NCBI RefSeq assembly: GCF_000023925.1
Contig: NC_013169.1
Span: forward strand, 1,178,001 to 1,242,000
DNA length: 64,000 nucleotides
Direction: 5' to 3'
Source: Kytococcus sedentarius DSM 20547
GTDB lineage: Bacteria; Actinomycetota; Actinomycetes; Actinomycetales; Dermatophilaceae
The translations under genes and the position numbers were made by a program. Position 1 is the stretch's first letter; each line of letters opens with the position of its first letter. Positions 53,118 to 61,968 of the stretch are shown here, piece after piece. The notes beneath the pieces are model-generated. The model did no database searches. It saw nothing but the letters and a program-made list of their open reading frames with translations, and was not told the DNA's origin.

Positions 53118-53161
53118 CACGACGAGGCGCCCCCGGCATCAGCCGGGGGCGCCTCGTCGTG
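53118..53161. terminator. 20-bp bidirectional terminator between GDPD gene and aceE
   Basis: A perfect 20-bp stem CACGACGAGGCGCCCCCGGC with its complement closes an ATCA loop. It lies between convergent genes and is the longest hairpin seen in the window. Confidence 0.85.
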
Positions 53162-53174
53162 CGGGGGGAGGGGC

Positions 53175-55922
53175 TCAGGCGTCGCCGCCGGCCTCACCCG
53201 AGGTGCCCGCCGTGGTGTCGAGCAGGCGGTAGTGCTCGGCGGCCTCCTTGGCGCGGCCGGCCTCCACCTCGCCTCGCTTCTCCAGGAGCTGGAGGGTCTT
53301 GACCACCATCGACGCGGAGTCGATGTGCAGGTACCGCCGGGCGGCCGGGCGGGTGTCGGAGAAGCCGAACCCGTCGGCGCCCAGGGCGTAGTAGTCGTCC
53401 TGCACCCAGGGGGCGATGAGGTCGGGCACGGCGCGCATGTAGTCGCTCGTGGCCACGACCGGGCCCTCACCGGCCGGCAGAAGCTGCTGCACGTACGGCG
53501 TCTCCTGCTCCTCGTCGGGGTGCAGGAAGGCCTTCTCGTCGCAGCGGGTGGCCTCGCGGGCCAGCTCGCTCCAGGAGGTGATGGAGAACACCGAGGCGTT
53601 CACGCCCCAGCGCTCCGCGAGCTCCTGCTGGGCGTCCAGCGCCCAGGGCACACCCACGCCGGAGGCCAGCAGGCGCGCCTTCGGTCCCTCGGCCTCGCCC
53701 TCGGCCAGCAGGTAGCCACCCTTGAGGATGCCCTCGACGTCGACGTCCTCGGGCTCCTTGGGCTGCACCATCGGCTCGTTGTAGACCGTCAGGTAGAAGA
53801 TGACGTTCTCGGCGTCCTCGCCGTACATGCGGCGCATGCCCTCGGCCATCAGGTGCGAGATCTCGTAGGAGAACGCCGGGTCGTAGGAGACGACGGCCGG
53901 GTTGGAGGCGGCCAGCAGCGGGCTGTGGCCGTCCATGTGCTGCAGGCCCTCCCCCGCCAGCGTCGTCTTGCCCGCCGTCGCCCCGATGAGGAAGCCGCGC
54001 GCCAGCTGGTCGGCGGCAGCCCAGATGCTGTCGCCGGTGCGCTGGAAGCCGAACATCGAGTAGAAGACGTACACCGGGATCATCGGCAGGTCGTGGGTGT
54101 CGTAGGACGACCCCGCGGCGGTGAAGGCAGCCACCGACCCGGCCTCGTTGATGCCCATGTGGAGGATCTGCCCCTCGGTGCTCTCCTTGTAGGACAGCAT
54201 GAGGTTGGCATCCACCGACTCGTAGTTCTGCCCGTGGGGGTTGTAGATCTTGGCCGTCGGGAAGAAGGCGTCCATGCCGAAGGTGCGGGCCTCGTCGGGG
54301 ATGATCGGCACGATCCGCTTGCCGATCTCGGAATCCCGCATCATGTCCTTGAGGATGCGGACGAAGGCCATCGTGGTGGCCACGGCCTGCGTGCCCGACC
54401 CCTTGCGGCCGATCTCGTAGGTCTTCTCCGGCGGCAGGGTCAGCGGCACGTGCTCGGAGAGGCGGGCCGGCAGGTCCCCACCCAGCTTCTTGCGGCGGTC
54501 CAGCATGTACTGGATCGTCTCGTCGTCCTCGCCGGGGTGGTAGTACGGCGCGGCGAACTGATCGTCCTCGAAGGCTGAGTCCGGCACCGGGATCTGCAGG
54601 CTGTCGCGGAAGCCCTTCAGGTCCTCCACGGTCAGCTTCTTCATCTGGTGCGTGGCATTGCGCCCGGCGAAGTGCGAGCCGAGCGAGTAGCCCTTGATGG
54701 TGTGGGCGAGGATCACCGTCGGCTGGCCGGAGTGGTTCATGGCCGCCTGGTAGGCGCTGAAGACCTTGCGGTAGTCGTGACCGCCGCGCTTGAGCTTCCA
54801 CCAGATGTCCTCGTCGGACCAGTCCTTGACCATCTTGGCGGTCCGCGGGTCGCGCTCGAAGAAGTGCTCGCGCACGTAGGCGCCGTCGTTGGCACGGAAG
54901 GTCTGGAAGTCCCCGTCGGGCGTGGAGTTCATGAGGTTGACCAGCGCGCCGTCGCGGTCCGCGGCCAGCAGGTCGTCCCAGCCACGGCCCCAGAGCACCT
55001 TGATGACGTTCCACCCTGCGCCACGGAAGAAGGCCTCGAGCTCCTGCACGATCTTGCCGTTGCCGCGCACCGGACCGTCCAGACGCTGCAGGTTGCAGTT
55101 CACCACGAAGGTCAGGTTGTCCAGGCCCTCGTTCGCCGCGATCTGCAGCGCGCCGCGGGACTCTGGCTCGTCCATCTCGCCGTCACCGAGGAAGGCCCAC
55201 ACGTGCTGGTCGCTGGTGTCCTTCAGGCCGCGGTTGTGCAGGTACTTGTTGAACTGGGCCTGCGCGATCGCGCCCAGCGGGCCCAGCCCCATCGAGACGG
55301 TCGGGAACTGCCAGAAGTCCGGCATGCTCCGCGGGTGCGGGTAGCTCGGCAGCGCAATGAGCTTGCCGTCCACGTAGTGGGACTTCTCCTGCCGGAAACC
55401 GTTGAGCTGGTCCTCGGTGAGGCGGCCCTCCAGGAAGGAGCGGGCGTAGATGCCGGGGGAGGCGTGGCCCTGGAAGAAGACCTGGTCGCCGCCGCCGGGG
55501 TGCTGGCGGCCGCGGAAGAAGTGGTTGAAGCCCACCTCGTAGAGGGTGGCGGCCGAGGCGTAGCTCGAGAGGTGCCCGCCGACGGAGATCTCCGGGCGCT
55601 GGGCGCGGTGCACCATGATCGCGGCGTTCCACCGGATCCAGGCGCGGTAGCGGCGCTCCACCTCCTCGTCACCGGGGAACCAGGCCTCCGCCTCGGGGCC
55701 GATGGTGTTGATGTAGTCGGTGGTGGTCAGCGAGGGGACGCCAACCTGCTGCTCCCGCGAGCGGTTGAGCAGCTCCAGCATCACGTAGCGCGCGCGGGCG
55801 CGCCCCCGCTCCTCGACGAGCCCGTCCAGCGAGTCCAACCACTCACCGGTCTCCTCGGGGTCGATGTCCGGGAGCTGGCTGGGCAGACCGTTGAGAATCG
55901 GTCCGGAATCCTTGGTCGACAC
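53175..55922 (-). CDS. aceE: Pyruvate dehydrogenase E1 component (homodimeric)
   Basis: AceE decarboxylates pyruvate with thiamine diphosphate and passes the acetyl group to E2. The 915-residue protein is the single-chain E1 of Actinobacteria and Proteobacteria. It has [20 protein letters not shown], the ThDP motif [16 protein letters not shown] ending [11 protein letters not shown], and [15 protein letters not shown] near the end. GTG 55922 has AGGAGGAG upstream. No E2 or E3 gene is in the window, as is usual for actinobacterial aceE next to the DUF3052 gene. Confidence 0.96.
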   Translation of the reverse strand: MSTKDSGPILNGLPSQLPDIDPEETGEWLDSLDGLVEERGRARARYVMLELLNRSREQQVGVPSLTTTDYINTIGPEAEAWFPGDEEVERRYRAWIRWNAAIMVHRAQRPEISVGGHLSSYASAATLYEVGFNHFFRGRQHPGGGDQVFFQGHASPGIYARSFLEGRLTEDQLNGFRQEKSHYVDGKLIALPSYPHPRSMPDFWQFPTVSMGLGPLGAIAQAQFNKYLHNRGLKDTSDQHVWAFLGDGEMDEPESRGALQIAANEGLDNLTFVVNCNLQRLDGPVRGNGKIVQELEAFFRGAGWNVIKVLWGRGWDDLLAADRDGALVNLMNSTPDGDFQTFRANDGAYVREHFFERDPRTAKMVKDWSDEDIWWKLKRGGHDYRKVFSAYQAAMNHSGQPTVILAHTIKGYSLGSHFAGRNATHQMKKLTVEDLKGFRDSLQIPVPDSAFEDDQFAAPYYHPGEDDETIQYMLDRRKKLGGDLPARLSEHVPLTLPPEKTYEIGRKGSGTQAVATTMAFVRILKDMMRDSEIGKRIVPIIPDEARTFGMDAFFPTAKIYNPHGQNYESVDANLMLSYKESTEGQILHMGINEAGSVAAFTAAGSSYDTHDLPMIPVYVFYSMFGFQRTGDSIWAAADQLARGFLIGATAGKTTLAGEGLQHMDGHSPLLAASNPAVVSYDPAFSYEISHLMAEGMRRMYGEDAENVIFYLTVYNEPMVQPKEPEDVDVEGILKGGYLLAEGEAEGPKARLLASGVGVPWALDAQQELAERWGVNASVFSITSWSELAREATRCDEKAFLHPDEEQETPYVQQLLPAGEGPVVATSDYMRAVPDLIAPWVQDDYYALGADGFGFSDTRPAARRYLHIDSASMVVKTLQLLEKRGEVEAGRAKEAAEHYRLLDTTAGTSGEAGGDA

Positions 55923-55982
55923 GAAACTTCTCCTCCTCACGCGCGCCACCCGCCGAGCGGCCGCGGCCGCTTGACGGGCTGT

Positions 55983-56000
55983 CTGCACCGAAGTGTGCAG
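55983..56000 (-). promoter_or_regulatory. Dyad in aceE upstream region
   Basis: CTGCAC, a 6-base spacer, and GTGCAG form a perfect 6-bp inverted repeat about 60 bases before the aceE start. It could be an operator or leader stem. The 244-base gap to the DUF3052 gene shows no gene. Confidence 0.35.
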
Positions 56001-56166
56001 GCGTACTGCGTCCATTGTTCCACCCGGGGGCGTCCTCGGCCCAGACAGGGGGAGGTTGTGGTGTGGGGCAGGCGGCCGTGCATCATGGAGGCACCTGCGG
56101 CGCCGGCCGCGGGGTGTGCCGGCGCCGTCCGCGCCCGGCACCCACGGACATCACGAGGAGGACCAC

Positions 56167-56592
56167 GTGGAGGCGACCGCAACGGCGGGCGCACGTGCCC
56201 TGGCCGACCGGCTGGGCATCAGCGACGACCAAATCGTCCAGGAGGTCGGGTGGGACAGCGACGTCCCCGAGGACCTGCGCCTCGCCATCGAGGAGACCAC
56301 CGGGGCACCGTTGGAGGACGAGTCCTACACCGGGCCGGTGGACGTGTGCCTGCTGTGGTTCCGCGCCGGCGACGGCGACCTGACGGACGACTGCGTCGAT
56401 GCCCTGGGCGGGCTCGAGGACGACGGGTTCGTCCTGCTGGTCACGCCGAACCTCAAGCACGAGCTGCACGTCGACCAGGCCGATGTCGACGACGCGGCCA
56501 AGACCGCCGGCCTGCAGCCCCAGAGCTCGGTCCAGATCGATGACGTGTGGCTGGCCACCAAGCTCGGTCGCCCGACGCGTCGGCGCGGGTGA
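56167..56592 (+). CDS. DUF3052 family protein
   Basis: The 141-residue acidic protein has LADRLGISDDQIVQEVGWD at the N terminus, then VDVCLLWFRAGDGDLTDDCVDAL and LKHELHVDQADVDDAAKTAGL. This pattern and the position divergent from aceE match DUF3052 (as in Mycobacterium next to aceE). The fold resembles methyltransferase-like proteins but no function is known. GTG 56167 has GAGGAGG 6 bases upstream. Confidence 0.9.
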   Translation: MEATATAGARALADRLGISDDQIVQEVGWDSDVPEDLRLAIEETTGAPLEDESYTGPVDVCLLWFRAGDGDLTDDCVDALGGLEDDGFVLLVTPNLKHELHVDQADVDDAAKTAGLQPQSSVQIDDVWLATKLGRPTRRRG

Positions 56593-56661
56593 CGCACGGT
56601 TGACGGGCGGGTGCCCGGTGCGGGGTGACAGGATGACCCCGCGCGGCGCCCGCCGCGCACG

Positions 56662-56734
56662 GGGCCTGTAGCTCAGCTGGCAGAGCACTGCGTTTACACC
56701 GCAGGTGTCGTCGGTTCGATCCCGGCCGGGCCCA
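56662..56734 (+). tRNA. tRNA-Val (anticodon TAC)
   Basis: The 73-base cloverleaf has acceptor GGGCCTG/CGGGCCC (one T-G pair) and discriminator A. The anticodon stem is CTGCG/CGCAG with loop TTTACAC. CCA is not encoded: the next base is C and then the ATG of the NIF3 gene. It reads GUA, and by wobble GUG. Confidence 0.96.
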
Positions 56735-56735
56735 C

Positions 56736-57599
56736 ATGGAGACCAGCCTGTGCACCCTTGCCGATGCGGTGGACGTCCTCGATGCGATGTTCCCGCCGAA
56801 CACGGCCCTCGGTGGTGACACCGTCGGCCTGACGGTCGGCGACCCGTCGGCCCCCGTGCGGTCGGTGCTGCTGGCGGTCGACCCCACCCTGGCGGTGGTC
56901 GACGAGGCGGTGGCCGGGGGGCACGACCTGATGGTCACGCACCACCACCTGCTGCGCAGCGGCCTGCACGCCGTCCTGCCCAGTGAGCCCAAGGGCGCCG
57001 CGGTGCTGGCCCTGGCCGGTGGCGGGGTGGGCCTGTACTCGGCGCACACCAACGCCGACGTCGCCCGCGGTGGCGTGAACGAGGCCCTGGCATCCGCGGT
57101 GGGCCTGCAGCACGTGGAGCCGCTGTCCCTGCCCGAGGGCCAGCCCCTGGGCCGGGTGGGGCAGCTCGCCCAGGAGATGACCCTGGCTCAGTTCGCGGAG
57201 CACCTGGCCGGCGTCCTGCCCGGTGCGCCGGCGGGGCTCCGGGTGGCCGGTCCGCGCGACGGGCGTGTGGAGCGCGTGGCCGTGCTCGGCGGCTCGGGGG
57301 ACCGCGAGTTCGATGCCGTGCGGGAGGCGGGCGCGGACGTCTACGTCACGGCCGACCTGCGCCACCACCCCGTGAGCGAGTTCCGCGAGCACGGCCTGCT
57401 GGCAGCGCGCAGCGGGGGCGCCGACGGCCCCTTCGTCATCGATGCGGGTCACTGGGCCACCGAGTCGCTCTGGCTGCGGTACGCCGGCGAGCGGCTCGTC
57501 GCGGGAGTGCGCCAGGTCACGGGGGCCGAGATCACCGCGACGGTCAGCGCCACGTGCACCGACCCGTGGGACTTCGTCGTCAGCACCCAGGAGGGTTGA
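56736..57599 (+). CDS. NIF3 / DUF34 family protein (GTP cyclohydrolase I type 2-like)
   Basis: The 287-residue protein starts METSLCTLADAVDVLDAMFPP and has VTHHHLLRSG, LYSAHTNADVARGGVN and the C-terminal VIDAGHWATESLW, which carry the metal-binding His, Asp and Glu of the NIF3 fold. The family's reaction is not settled. The ATG lies 2 bases after the tRNA-Val gene, leaving no room for a ribosome-binding site of its own, and no other in-frame start fits. The histidine phosphatase gene follows after 2 bases. Confidence 0.93.
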   Translation: METSLCTLADAVDVLDAMFPPNTALGGDTVGLTVGDPSAPVRSVLLAVDPTLAVVDEAVAGGHDLMVTHHHLLRSGLHAVLPSEPKGAAVLALAGGGVGLYSAHTNADVARGGVNEALASAVGLQHVEPLSLPEGQPLGRVGQLAQEMTLAQFAEHLAGVLPGAPAGLRVAGPRDGRVERVAVLGGSGDREFDAVREAGADVYVTADLRHHPVSEFREHGLLAARSGGADGPFVIDAGHWATESLWLRYAGERLVAGVRQVTGAEITATVSATCTDPWDFVVSTQEG

Positions 57600-57601
57600 G
57601 C

Positions 57602-58441
57602 ATGGTCGGCAAGGACGGTGTCGTGACCCAGGGTGAGGGGGCCGGCGAGGAGGCCCAGGGCGGGAAGCAGGTCCGCGACGAGACCCACGCACCGGAGCCG
57701 CCCGGTGCCCTGCCCGCTGGGGGCGCCGCCGCCCGGGCCGAGGCCGGGGCGGGAACGCTGGCAGGTGGGCACCGCTGGCAGTTGGTGCTGCTGCGCCACG
57801 GGGTGACCGAGTACACCGAGACCTACCGCATCGACGGGCGGGGCGGCAGCAACCCGCCCCTCTCGGCGCTGGGGGAGCGACAGGCGGCGCGCGCGGCCGA
57901 GGAGCTGGGGCGGCTGTTGGCCGAGCCGGCGACGCAGGGGCGGGTGCGCGTGGTCACCTCCAGCCTCGAGCGGGCCCGGCAGACCGGCGGGGGAGTTGCG
58001 GCGGCCCTGGGCCTCGGGGCGGGCCAGGACGCGCGGTTCGACGAGCAGGCCTTCGGCGAGTGGGACGGCCTTTCGTGGCGGGAGGTCGACGAGCAGGGCC
58101 ATGGTCTGGCCCGCGCGTTCGCCCAGGATCCGGATTGCGTGGTCCCCGGCGGGGAGACCCACCAGGAGGTGGCCCTCCGGGTGCTGGAGGGACTGCAGGC
58201 GCTCGGGAGGACGGCCGTGGAGGAGGAGCTGCACACGGTCGTGGTGGCGGCGCACCGCATCGCGATCATGACCGCGCTGGAGTCCGTGCTGGGCATGGGC
58301 TACCCGCGGTCTTGGGCCCTGGGGCAGCACCCCGCGGCCTTCCACACGCTCGAGTTCGTCGGGCCCGACGTGCCGGGCGGTTTCGTCGAGCTCAGCGGGC
58401 TCAACGTGCGCAGCCACCTCGAGGGTCTCCCCGCCCGCTGA
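57602..58441 (+). CDS. Histidine phosphatase (phosphoglycerate mutase-like)
   Basis: The 279-residue protein has a disordered, Gly/Ala/Glu-rich N-terminal stretch of about 58 residues, then the phosphatase domain. It has catalytic VLLRHGVTEYTET, SSLERARQTG, FGEWDGLSW and a second His in VVVAAHRIAIM. In other Actinobacteria the gene next to NIF3 encodes an RNase HI domain fused to this phosphatase, with a zinc-ribbon gene between. Here the RNase H part and zinc-ribbon gene are absent. The substrate is unknown; alpha-ribazole phosphatase is one option. Confidence 0.88.
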   Translation: MVGKDGVVTQGEGAGEEAQGGKQVRDETHAPEPPGALPAGGAAARAEAGAGTLAGGHRWQLVLLRHGVTEYTETYRIDGRGGSNPPLSALGERQAARAAEELGRLLAEPATQGRVRVVTSSLERARQTGGGVAAALGLGAGQDARFDEQAFGEWDGLSWREVDEQGHGLARAFAQDPDCVVPGGETHQEVALRVLEGLQALGRTAVEEELHTVVVAAHRIAIMTALESVLGMGYPRSWALGQHPAAFHTLEFVGPDVPGGFVELSGLNVRSHLEGLPAR

Positions 58442-58455
58442 CCGACCGCTGGGGA

Positions 58456-59202
58456 TCAGGCCACGTTCACCTGCAGGCGCCAGGGCGCCGAGGACGAGGC
58501 GGGGTCGAGCAGGTCCGTCGTGAAGCCGTGGTCGCGCAGCTGCGCCGCGAGCTCCTCCGGGCGGGCCGGGTTGAGGCCTTGCTCGCAGATCGCCCGGGCC
58601 ACCAGCCCCCGCGTGTGCTTGGCCATGTGCGTGGCCCCGGGGACCTCGAGGGCCACCCAGCGCCGCGCCAGGTCGCCCTGCGGACGCCACGCGGCGACGT
58701 AGGTGGATGAGCGTGCGTCGACCACCAGCCCGCGGGCTCCTGCCGCACCGGGCAGCGCCTCGGCCAGCGGGGCGCGCCACAGGGCGGCCAGCGGTCCCAG
58801 CTCCGGCACCGGGGTGTTCATGGCCAGCCGGTAGGGGGCGATGCGGTCACCCAGCCGGACCGCGCCGTGCAGGGCCGAGACCACGACGCACCACTGGCTG
58901 GCGCGCCGCCGCCCGGCGGGGGAGAGCGACGCCGTGTCCAGGGCGTCGTAGAGCACCCCGGAGTACACCGCATCGGCGCGGGCGGTGGGGGCGCTGTCGA
59001 GCCGGGTGTTGCGCGCCACCTCCTCGGCGAGGGACTCCTGCAGGCCGAGCGCGGCCGGGCCCTCGGCGCTGCGGGCGGCCACGGCACGCGCCACGCGTTC
59101 GCGGACGGGCTCCAGGGCGGGGAAGGATCGGTCACCGGTCCGAGCGGGTCGACCGCGCACCGGGGCGGTCTTGGACTCCGAGGGAGGCAGCAGGATCAGC
59201 AC
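58456..59202 (-). CDS. yaaA: YaaA/DUF328 family peroxide stress protein
   Basis: YaaA lowers free iron and protects DNA from peroxide in E. coli. The 248-residue protein starts VLILLPPSESKTAPVRG, has AVYSGVLYDALD, VVVSALHGAVRLGDRIAPYRL and VVDARSSTYVAAW, and THMAKHTRGLVAR near the end. GTG 59202 is chosen because TACCGT lies 6 bases before it on the minus strand; the longer upstream frame is antisense to the RNB gene. It is divergent from the RNB gene across 30 bases. Confidence 0.9.
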   Translation of the reverse strand: MLILLPPSESKTAPVRGRPARTGDRSFPALEPVRERVARAVAARSAEGPAALGLQESLAEEVARNTRLDSAPTARADAVYSGVLYDALDTASLSPAGRRRASQWCVVVSALHGAVRLGDRIAPYRLAMNTPVPELGPLAALWRAPLAEALPGAAGARGLVVDARSSTYVAAWRPQGDLARRWVALEVPGATHMAKHTRGLVARAICEQGLNPARPEELAAQLRDHGFTTDLLDPASSSAPWRLQVNVA

Positions 59203-59208
59203 ACGCGC

Positions 59209-59214
59209 ACGGTA
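59209..59214 (-). promoter_or_regulatory. -10 element for leaderless yaaA
   Basis: TACCGT on the minus strand, 6 bases before GTG 59202, only 6 bases from the -10 of the divergent RNB gene. Confidence 0.5.
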
Positions 59215-59220
59215 CGTGGC

Positions 59221-59226
59221 TAGGGT
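59221..59226 (+). promoter_or_regulatory. -10 element for leaderless RNB gene
   Basis: TAGGGT ends 6 bases before ATG 59233. There is no ribosome-binding site. Confidence 0.5.
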
Positions 59227-59232
59227 GCCGCC

Positions 59233-60702
59233 ATGGCACATCCCCACCTGACCCTGCGTCCGGGCCACCCGGACCCCTCCACCGCGACCGACGCCGAGGC
59301 CGTGCGCCCCGCCGCTGCCCCGGCGCTGGTGGAGGCCTTCGAGGCGATCCGCGCCGAGCACGAGATCCCTGCCGAGTTCCCGCCCGAGGTCCTCGCGGAG
59401 GCCGAGGAGGTGGCCGGCACCGACGTGCTGCCCGAACGTGACGAGCGGGCGGTGGAGTTCATCACCATCGACCCCGAGGGCTCGATGGACCTGGACCAGG
59501 CGATGCACATCGAGCGCGAGGGCGACGGCTTCCTCGTGCGCTACGCCATCGCGGACGTCCCGGCCTTCGTGGCGCCGGAGGGTGCCATCGCCGCGGAGTC
59601 CCTGCGGCGCGGGCTCACCATCTACTGCCCTGACGAGCGCACGCCGCTGCACCCGCCGGTGATGTCCGAGGGGGCTGCCTCGCTGCTGCCGGAGGAGGAC
59701 CGCCCCGCGTTCGTGTGGGAGCTGCACCTCGATGCGGCGGGCGCCGTCACCTCGGCCAGCGTGGGCCGCGCGGCGGTCCGGTCGCGCCGTCGCTACACCT
59801 ACGTCGAGGCGCAGGAGCAGATCGACGACGGCTCGGCCGAGGAGACGCTGCTGCTGCTCAAGGAGGTGGGTGTGCTCCGCATCGAGCAGGAGAAGGCGCG
59901 CGGCGGCGCGACCCTGCCCATGCCCGAGCAGGAGGTCGAGGCCGAGGGCGGCCACTTCGTCACCCGTTTCCGCCCCCTGCTGCCGGCGGAGGACTGGAAC
60001 GCCCAGATCTCCCTGATGACGGGCATGGCCGCCGCGGACCTGATGCTGGGTGCAAAGGTCGGCATCCTGCGGACCATGCCCGACCCGGAGACCCAGGACA
60101 TCGACGCGCTGCGCCGCCAGGCGAGGGGGCTGCGTGTGGACTGGCCGCAGGAGATGAGCTACGGCGACTTCCTGCGCTCGCTGGACACCACTGACGGGCG
60201 GCACCTCTTCTTGGTCCACGAGGCGACCTCGTTGTTCCGGGGCGCCGGGTACACGGCCTTCGACGGGCAGGAGCCCGAGGTGCGGACGCAGTCAGCGATC
60301 GCCGCTCCCTACGCGCACGCCACCGCGCCGCTGCGGCGCCTGGTCGACCGCTTCGTGCTGGAGATCTGCGCCGCGATCTGTGCCGAGCAGGACATCCCCG
60401 CCTGGGCGCGCGAGGCCCTGCCGGAGCTGCCGGAGCTGATGAAGGCCGCGGGCTCCCGTGCCAAGAGCGTGGAGCGTGCCTGTGTCGATGCGGTGGAGGC
60501 TGCCGTGCTGCACCCGCACGTGGGAGAGGAGTTCGACGGCATCGTGGTGGACGTCGACGACTCCGACGGCTTCACCGTGCAGATCCCCGAGCCCGCGGTC
60601 GTGGCCCGGGCACAGGGACAGGTCGAGCCCGGCGACGAGGTGCGGGTGCGGCTGACCGAGGCGGACGTCCGCGAGCACCGCCTCGCCTTCGAGCTCGCCT
60701 AA
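59233..60702 (+). CDS. RNB-domain 3'-5' exoribonuclease (RNase II/R-like)
   Basis: This enzyme degrades RNA from the 3' end. The 489-residue protein has the RNB catalytic block TIDPEGSMDLDQAMHIER with its metal Asp cluster, YAIADVPAFV, and the later SAIAAPYAHATAPLRRLVDRF motif. It lacks the cold-shock domains before the RNB domain and has at most a short S1-like end (DGIVVDVDDSDGFTVQI). This compact form is common in Actinobacteria. The next feature is rnpB. Confidence 0.93.
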   Translation: MAHPHLTLRPGHPDPSTATDAEAVRPAAAPALVEAFEAIRAEHEIPAEFPPEVLAEAEEVAGTDVLPERDERAVEFITIDPEGSMDLDQAMHIEREGDGFLVRYAIADVPAFVAPEGAIAAESLRRGLTIYCPDERTPLHPPVMSEGAASLLPEEDRPAFVWELHLDAAGAVTSASVGRAAVRSRRRYTYVEAQEQIDDGSAEETLLLLKEVGVLRIEQEKARGGATLPMPEQEVEAEGGHFVTRFRPLLPAEDWNAQISLMTGMAAADLMLGAKVGILRTMPDPETQDIDALRRQARGLRVDWPQEMSYGDFLRSLDTTDGRHLFLVHEATSLFRGAGYTAFDGQEPEVRTQSAIAAPYAHATAPLRRLVDRFVLEICAAICAEQDIPAWAREALPELPELMKAAGSRAKSVERACVDAVEAAVLHPHVGEEFDGIVVDVDDSDGFTVQIPEPAVVARAQGQVEPGDEVRVRLTEADVREHRLAFELA

Positions 60703-60728
60703 CCGGGAGGGCCGGTCCCGCGAGGTCG

Positions 60729-60734
60729 TAGACT
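60729..60734 (+). promoter_or_regulatory. -10 element of rnpB
   Basis: TAGACT ends 7 bases before the likely rnpB 5' end at 60742. Confidence 0.55.
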
Positions 60735-60741
60735 CTGCGGC

Positions 60742-61126
60742 CGAGACGAGTCGGCCGGACGGTCGCGTCGGGGCCCCTGGAGGGCACCCGCCGAGGAAAG
60801 TCCGGGCTCCACAGGGAACGGTGGTGGCCAACAGCCACCCGGGGTGACCCGCGGGACAGTGCCACAGAGAACAGACCGCCCGTGCACGCACGGGTGAGGG
60901 TGAAACGGTGGTGTAAGAGACCACCAGCGCGCCAGGTGACTGGCGTGGCTCGGCAAACCCCACCGGGAGCAAGGTCAGACAGCGCGTGTCCGAGGGCGTC
61001 CCGCCCGAGCGCGCGGGTAGACCGCTGGAGGTGGCTGGCAACAGCCACCCGAGATGGATGGCCGTCACCCGGCCCGGAGTGATCCGGGCCGGGCACAGGA
61101 CCCGGCTTACAGGCCGGCTCGTCTCA
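60742..61126 (+). ncRNA. rnpB: RNase P RNA, class A
   Basis: This is the catalytic RNA that removes 5' leaders from tRNA precursors. The 5' end CGAGACGAGTCGGCCGG pairs with the 3' end CCGGCTCGTCTC (helices P1-P2). The conserved GAGGAAAGTCCGGGCTCC box and ACAGAGAACAGACC in the 5' half, GGTAAGAG-like GTGTAAGAG, and the 3' GGCTTACAGGCC loop are present. Length about 385 bases is normal for Actinobacteria. Ends are estimated from pairing. Confidence 0.95.
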
Positions 61127-61373
61127 CCTCATCGCCATCGGGGGGGGCGCAGAATCCCCGTCCTGAGGCCAGTTCTGCACCGTCCCGCACGTCCGACAGC
61201 ACCTCCTCGTCCGTGCCCTCCAGGCACGAGTGCACCTGCCCCGTGGAGGGGGCCCCGCCCAGCCCAGAGGGCGCCCCGCCGTGCCCTCTTCCGGCTGCGC
61301 GGCGTGATGGGGTGCCCTACGGTGGCTGTGGGGCCACCGGCCCCACAGCCCTGCCCGATCGAGAGGAACCATC

Positions 61374-61844
61374 ATGCGCAAGCTCCTGCTGACGGTCGCC
61401 GGAAGCGCCTTCCTGGCCACCGGCCTCGTCGCCCCTGCCCAGGCCGCCACCCCGGACTTCGCCAACTGCACCGAGGCGAACGAGGCGGGTTACTACAACA
61501 TCCCGGCCAGCAGCCCGGTCTACAAGAAGAAGTTCGACCGCGATGGTGACGGCGTCGGCTGCGACCACCCGGACCCCACCAAGCGCGGCACCTACATCCA
61601 CCCCGAGACCGCGCCTGCCCCCAAGCCGGCCCCGGAGCCCGCTCCCGCCCCGAAGCCCGCGCCCAAGCCGGCTCCGAAGCCCGTCGAGGAGACCCCGGCC
61701 CCCGCGCCGGACGTCGAGGGCCCGACCGCTGAGACCGGGTACGCCGCCACGGACAACACCGGCGTGGCCCTGGTCGGCGGCGCTGCCCTGCTCCTCGCCG
61801 GCGGTGCCGTGACCGTCGCAGGTGCACGCAGCACGCGTCGCTGA
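61374..61844 (+). CDS. Secreted excalibur-domain protein with C-terminal anchor
   Basis: The 156-residue protein has a signal peptide (MRKLLLTVAGSAFLATGLVA, cleavage after AQA). An excalibur calcium-binding domain follows (FANCTEANEAGYYNIPASSP, then DRDGDGVGCD with an EF-hand-like loop). A Pro/Ala/Lys-repeat linker (about residues 80-115) leads to PTAETG, a membrane helix and a basic STRR end. PTAETG followed by a helix and Arg pair resembles a class E sortase signal (LAxTG) with Thr in place of Leu. GAGAGGAACC precedes the ATG. Confidence 0.88.
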   Translation: MRKLLLTVAGSAFLATGLVAPAQAATPDFANCTEANEAGYYNIPASSPVYKKKFDRDGDGVGCDHPDPTKRGTYIHPETAPAPKPAPEPAPAPKPAPKPAPKPVEETPAPAPDVEGPTAETGYAATDNTGVALVGGAALLLAGGAVTVAGARSTRR

Positions 61845-61857
61845 CCGCACTCGCCGT

Positions 61858-61890
61858 CGCCCCGCCTGCCCTTTCGGGGTAGGCGGGGCG
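61858..61890 (+). terminator. Terminator hairpin after excalibur gene
   Basis: CGCCCCGCCT (61858-61867) pairs perfectly with AGGCGGGGCG (61881-61890); CCC and GGG inside the loop extend the stem. It lies 14 bases after the stop, between convergent genes. Confidence 0.75.
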
Positions 61891-61968
61891 ATCGCTTGCT
61901 GCGCCTGGTCTCGCCTGACCTCTGTCCGGGGGAGCCGCTGAGTTCGCCAGCCGGCAGCGGCGGGTGGC

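Noticed and set aside
61127-61373. Possible gene between rnpB and the excalibur gene
   Set aside because: Frames here change composition and lack starts and motifs; the region is best seen as non-coding with the excalibur promoter.
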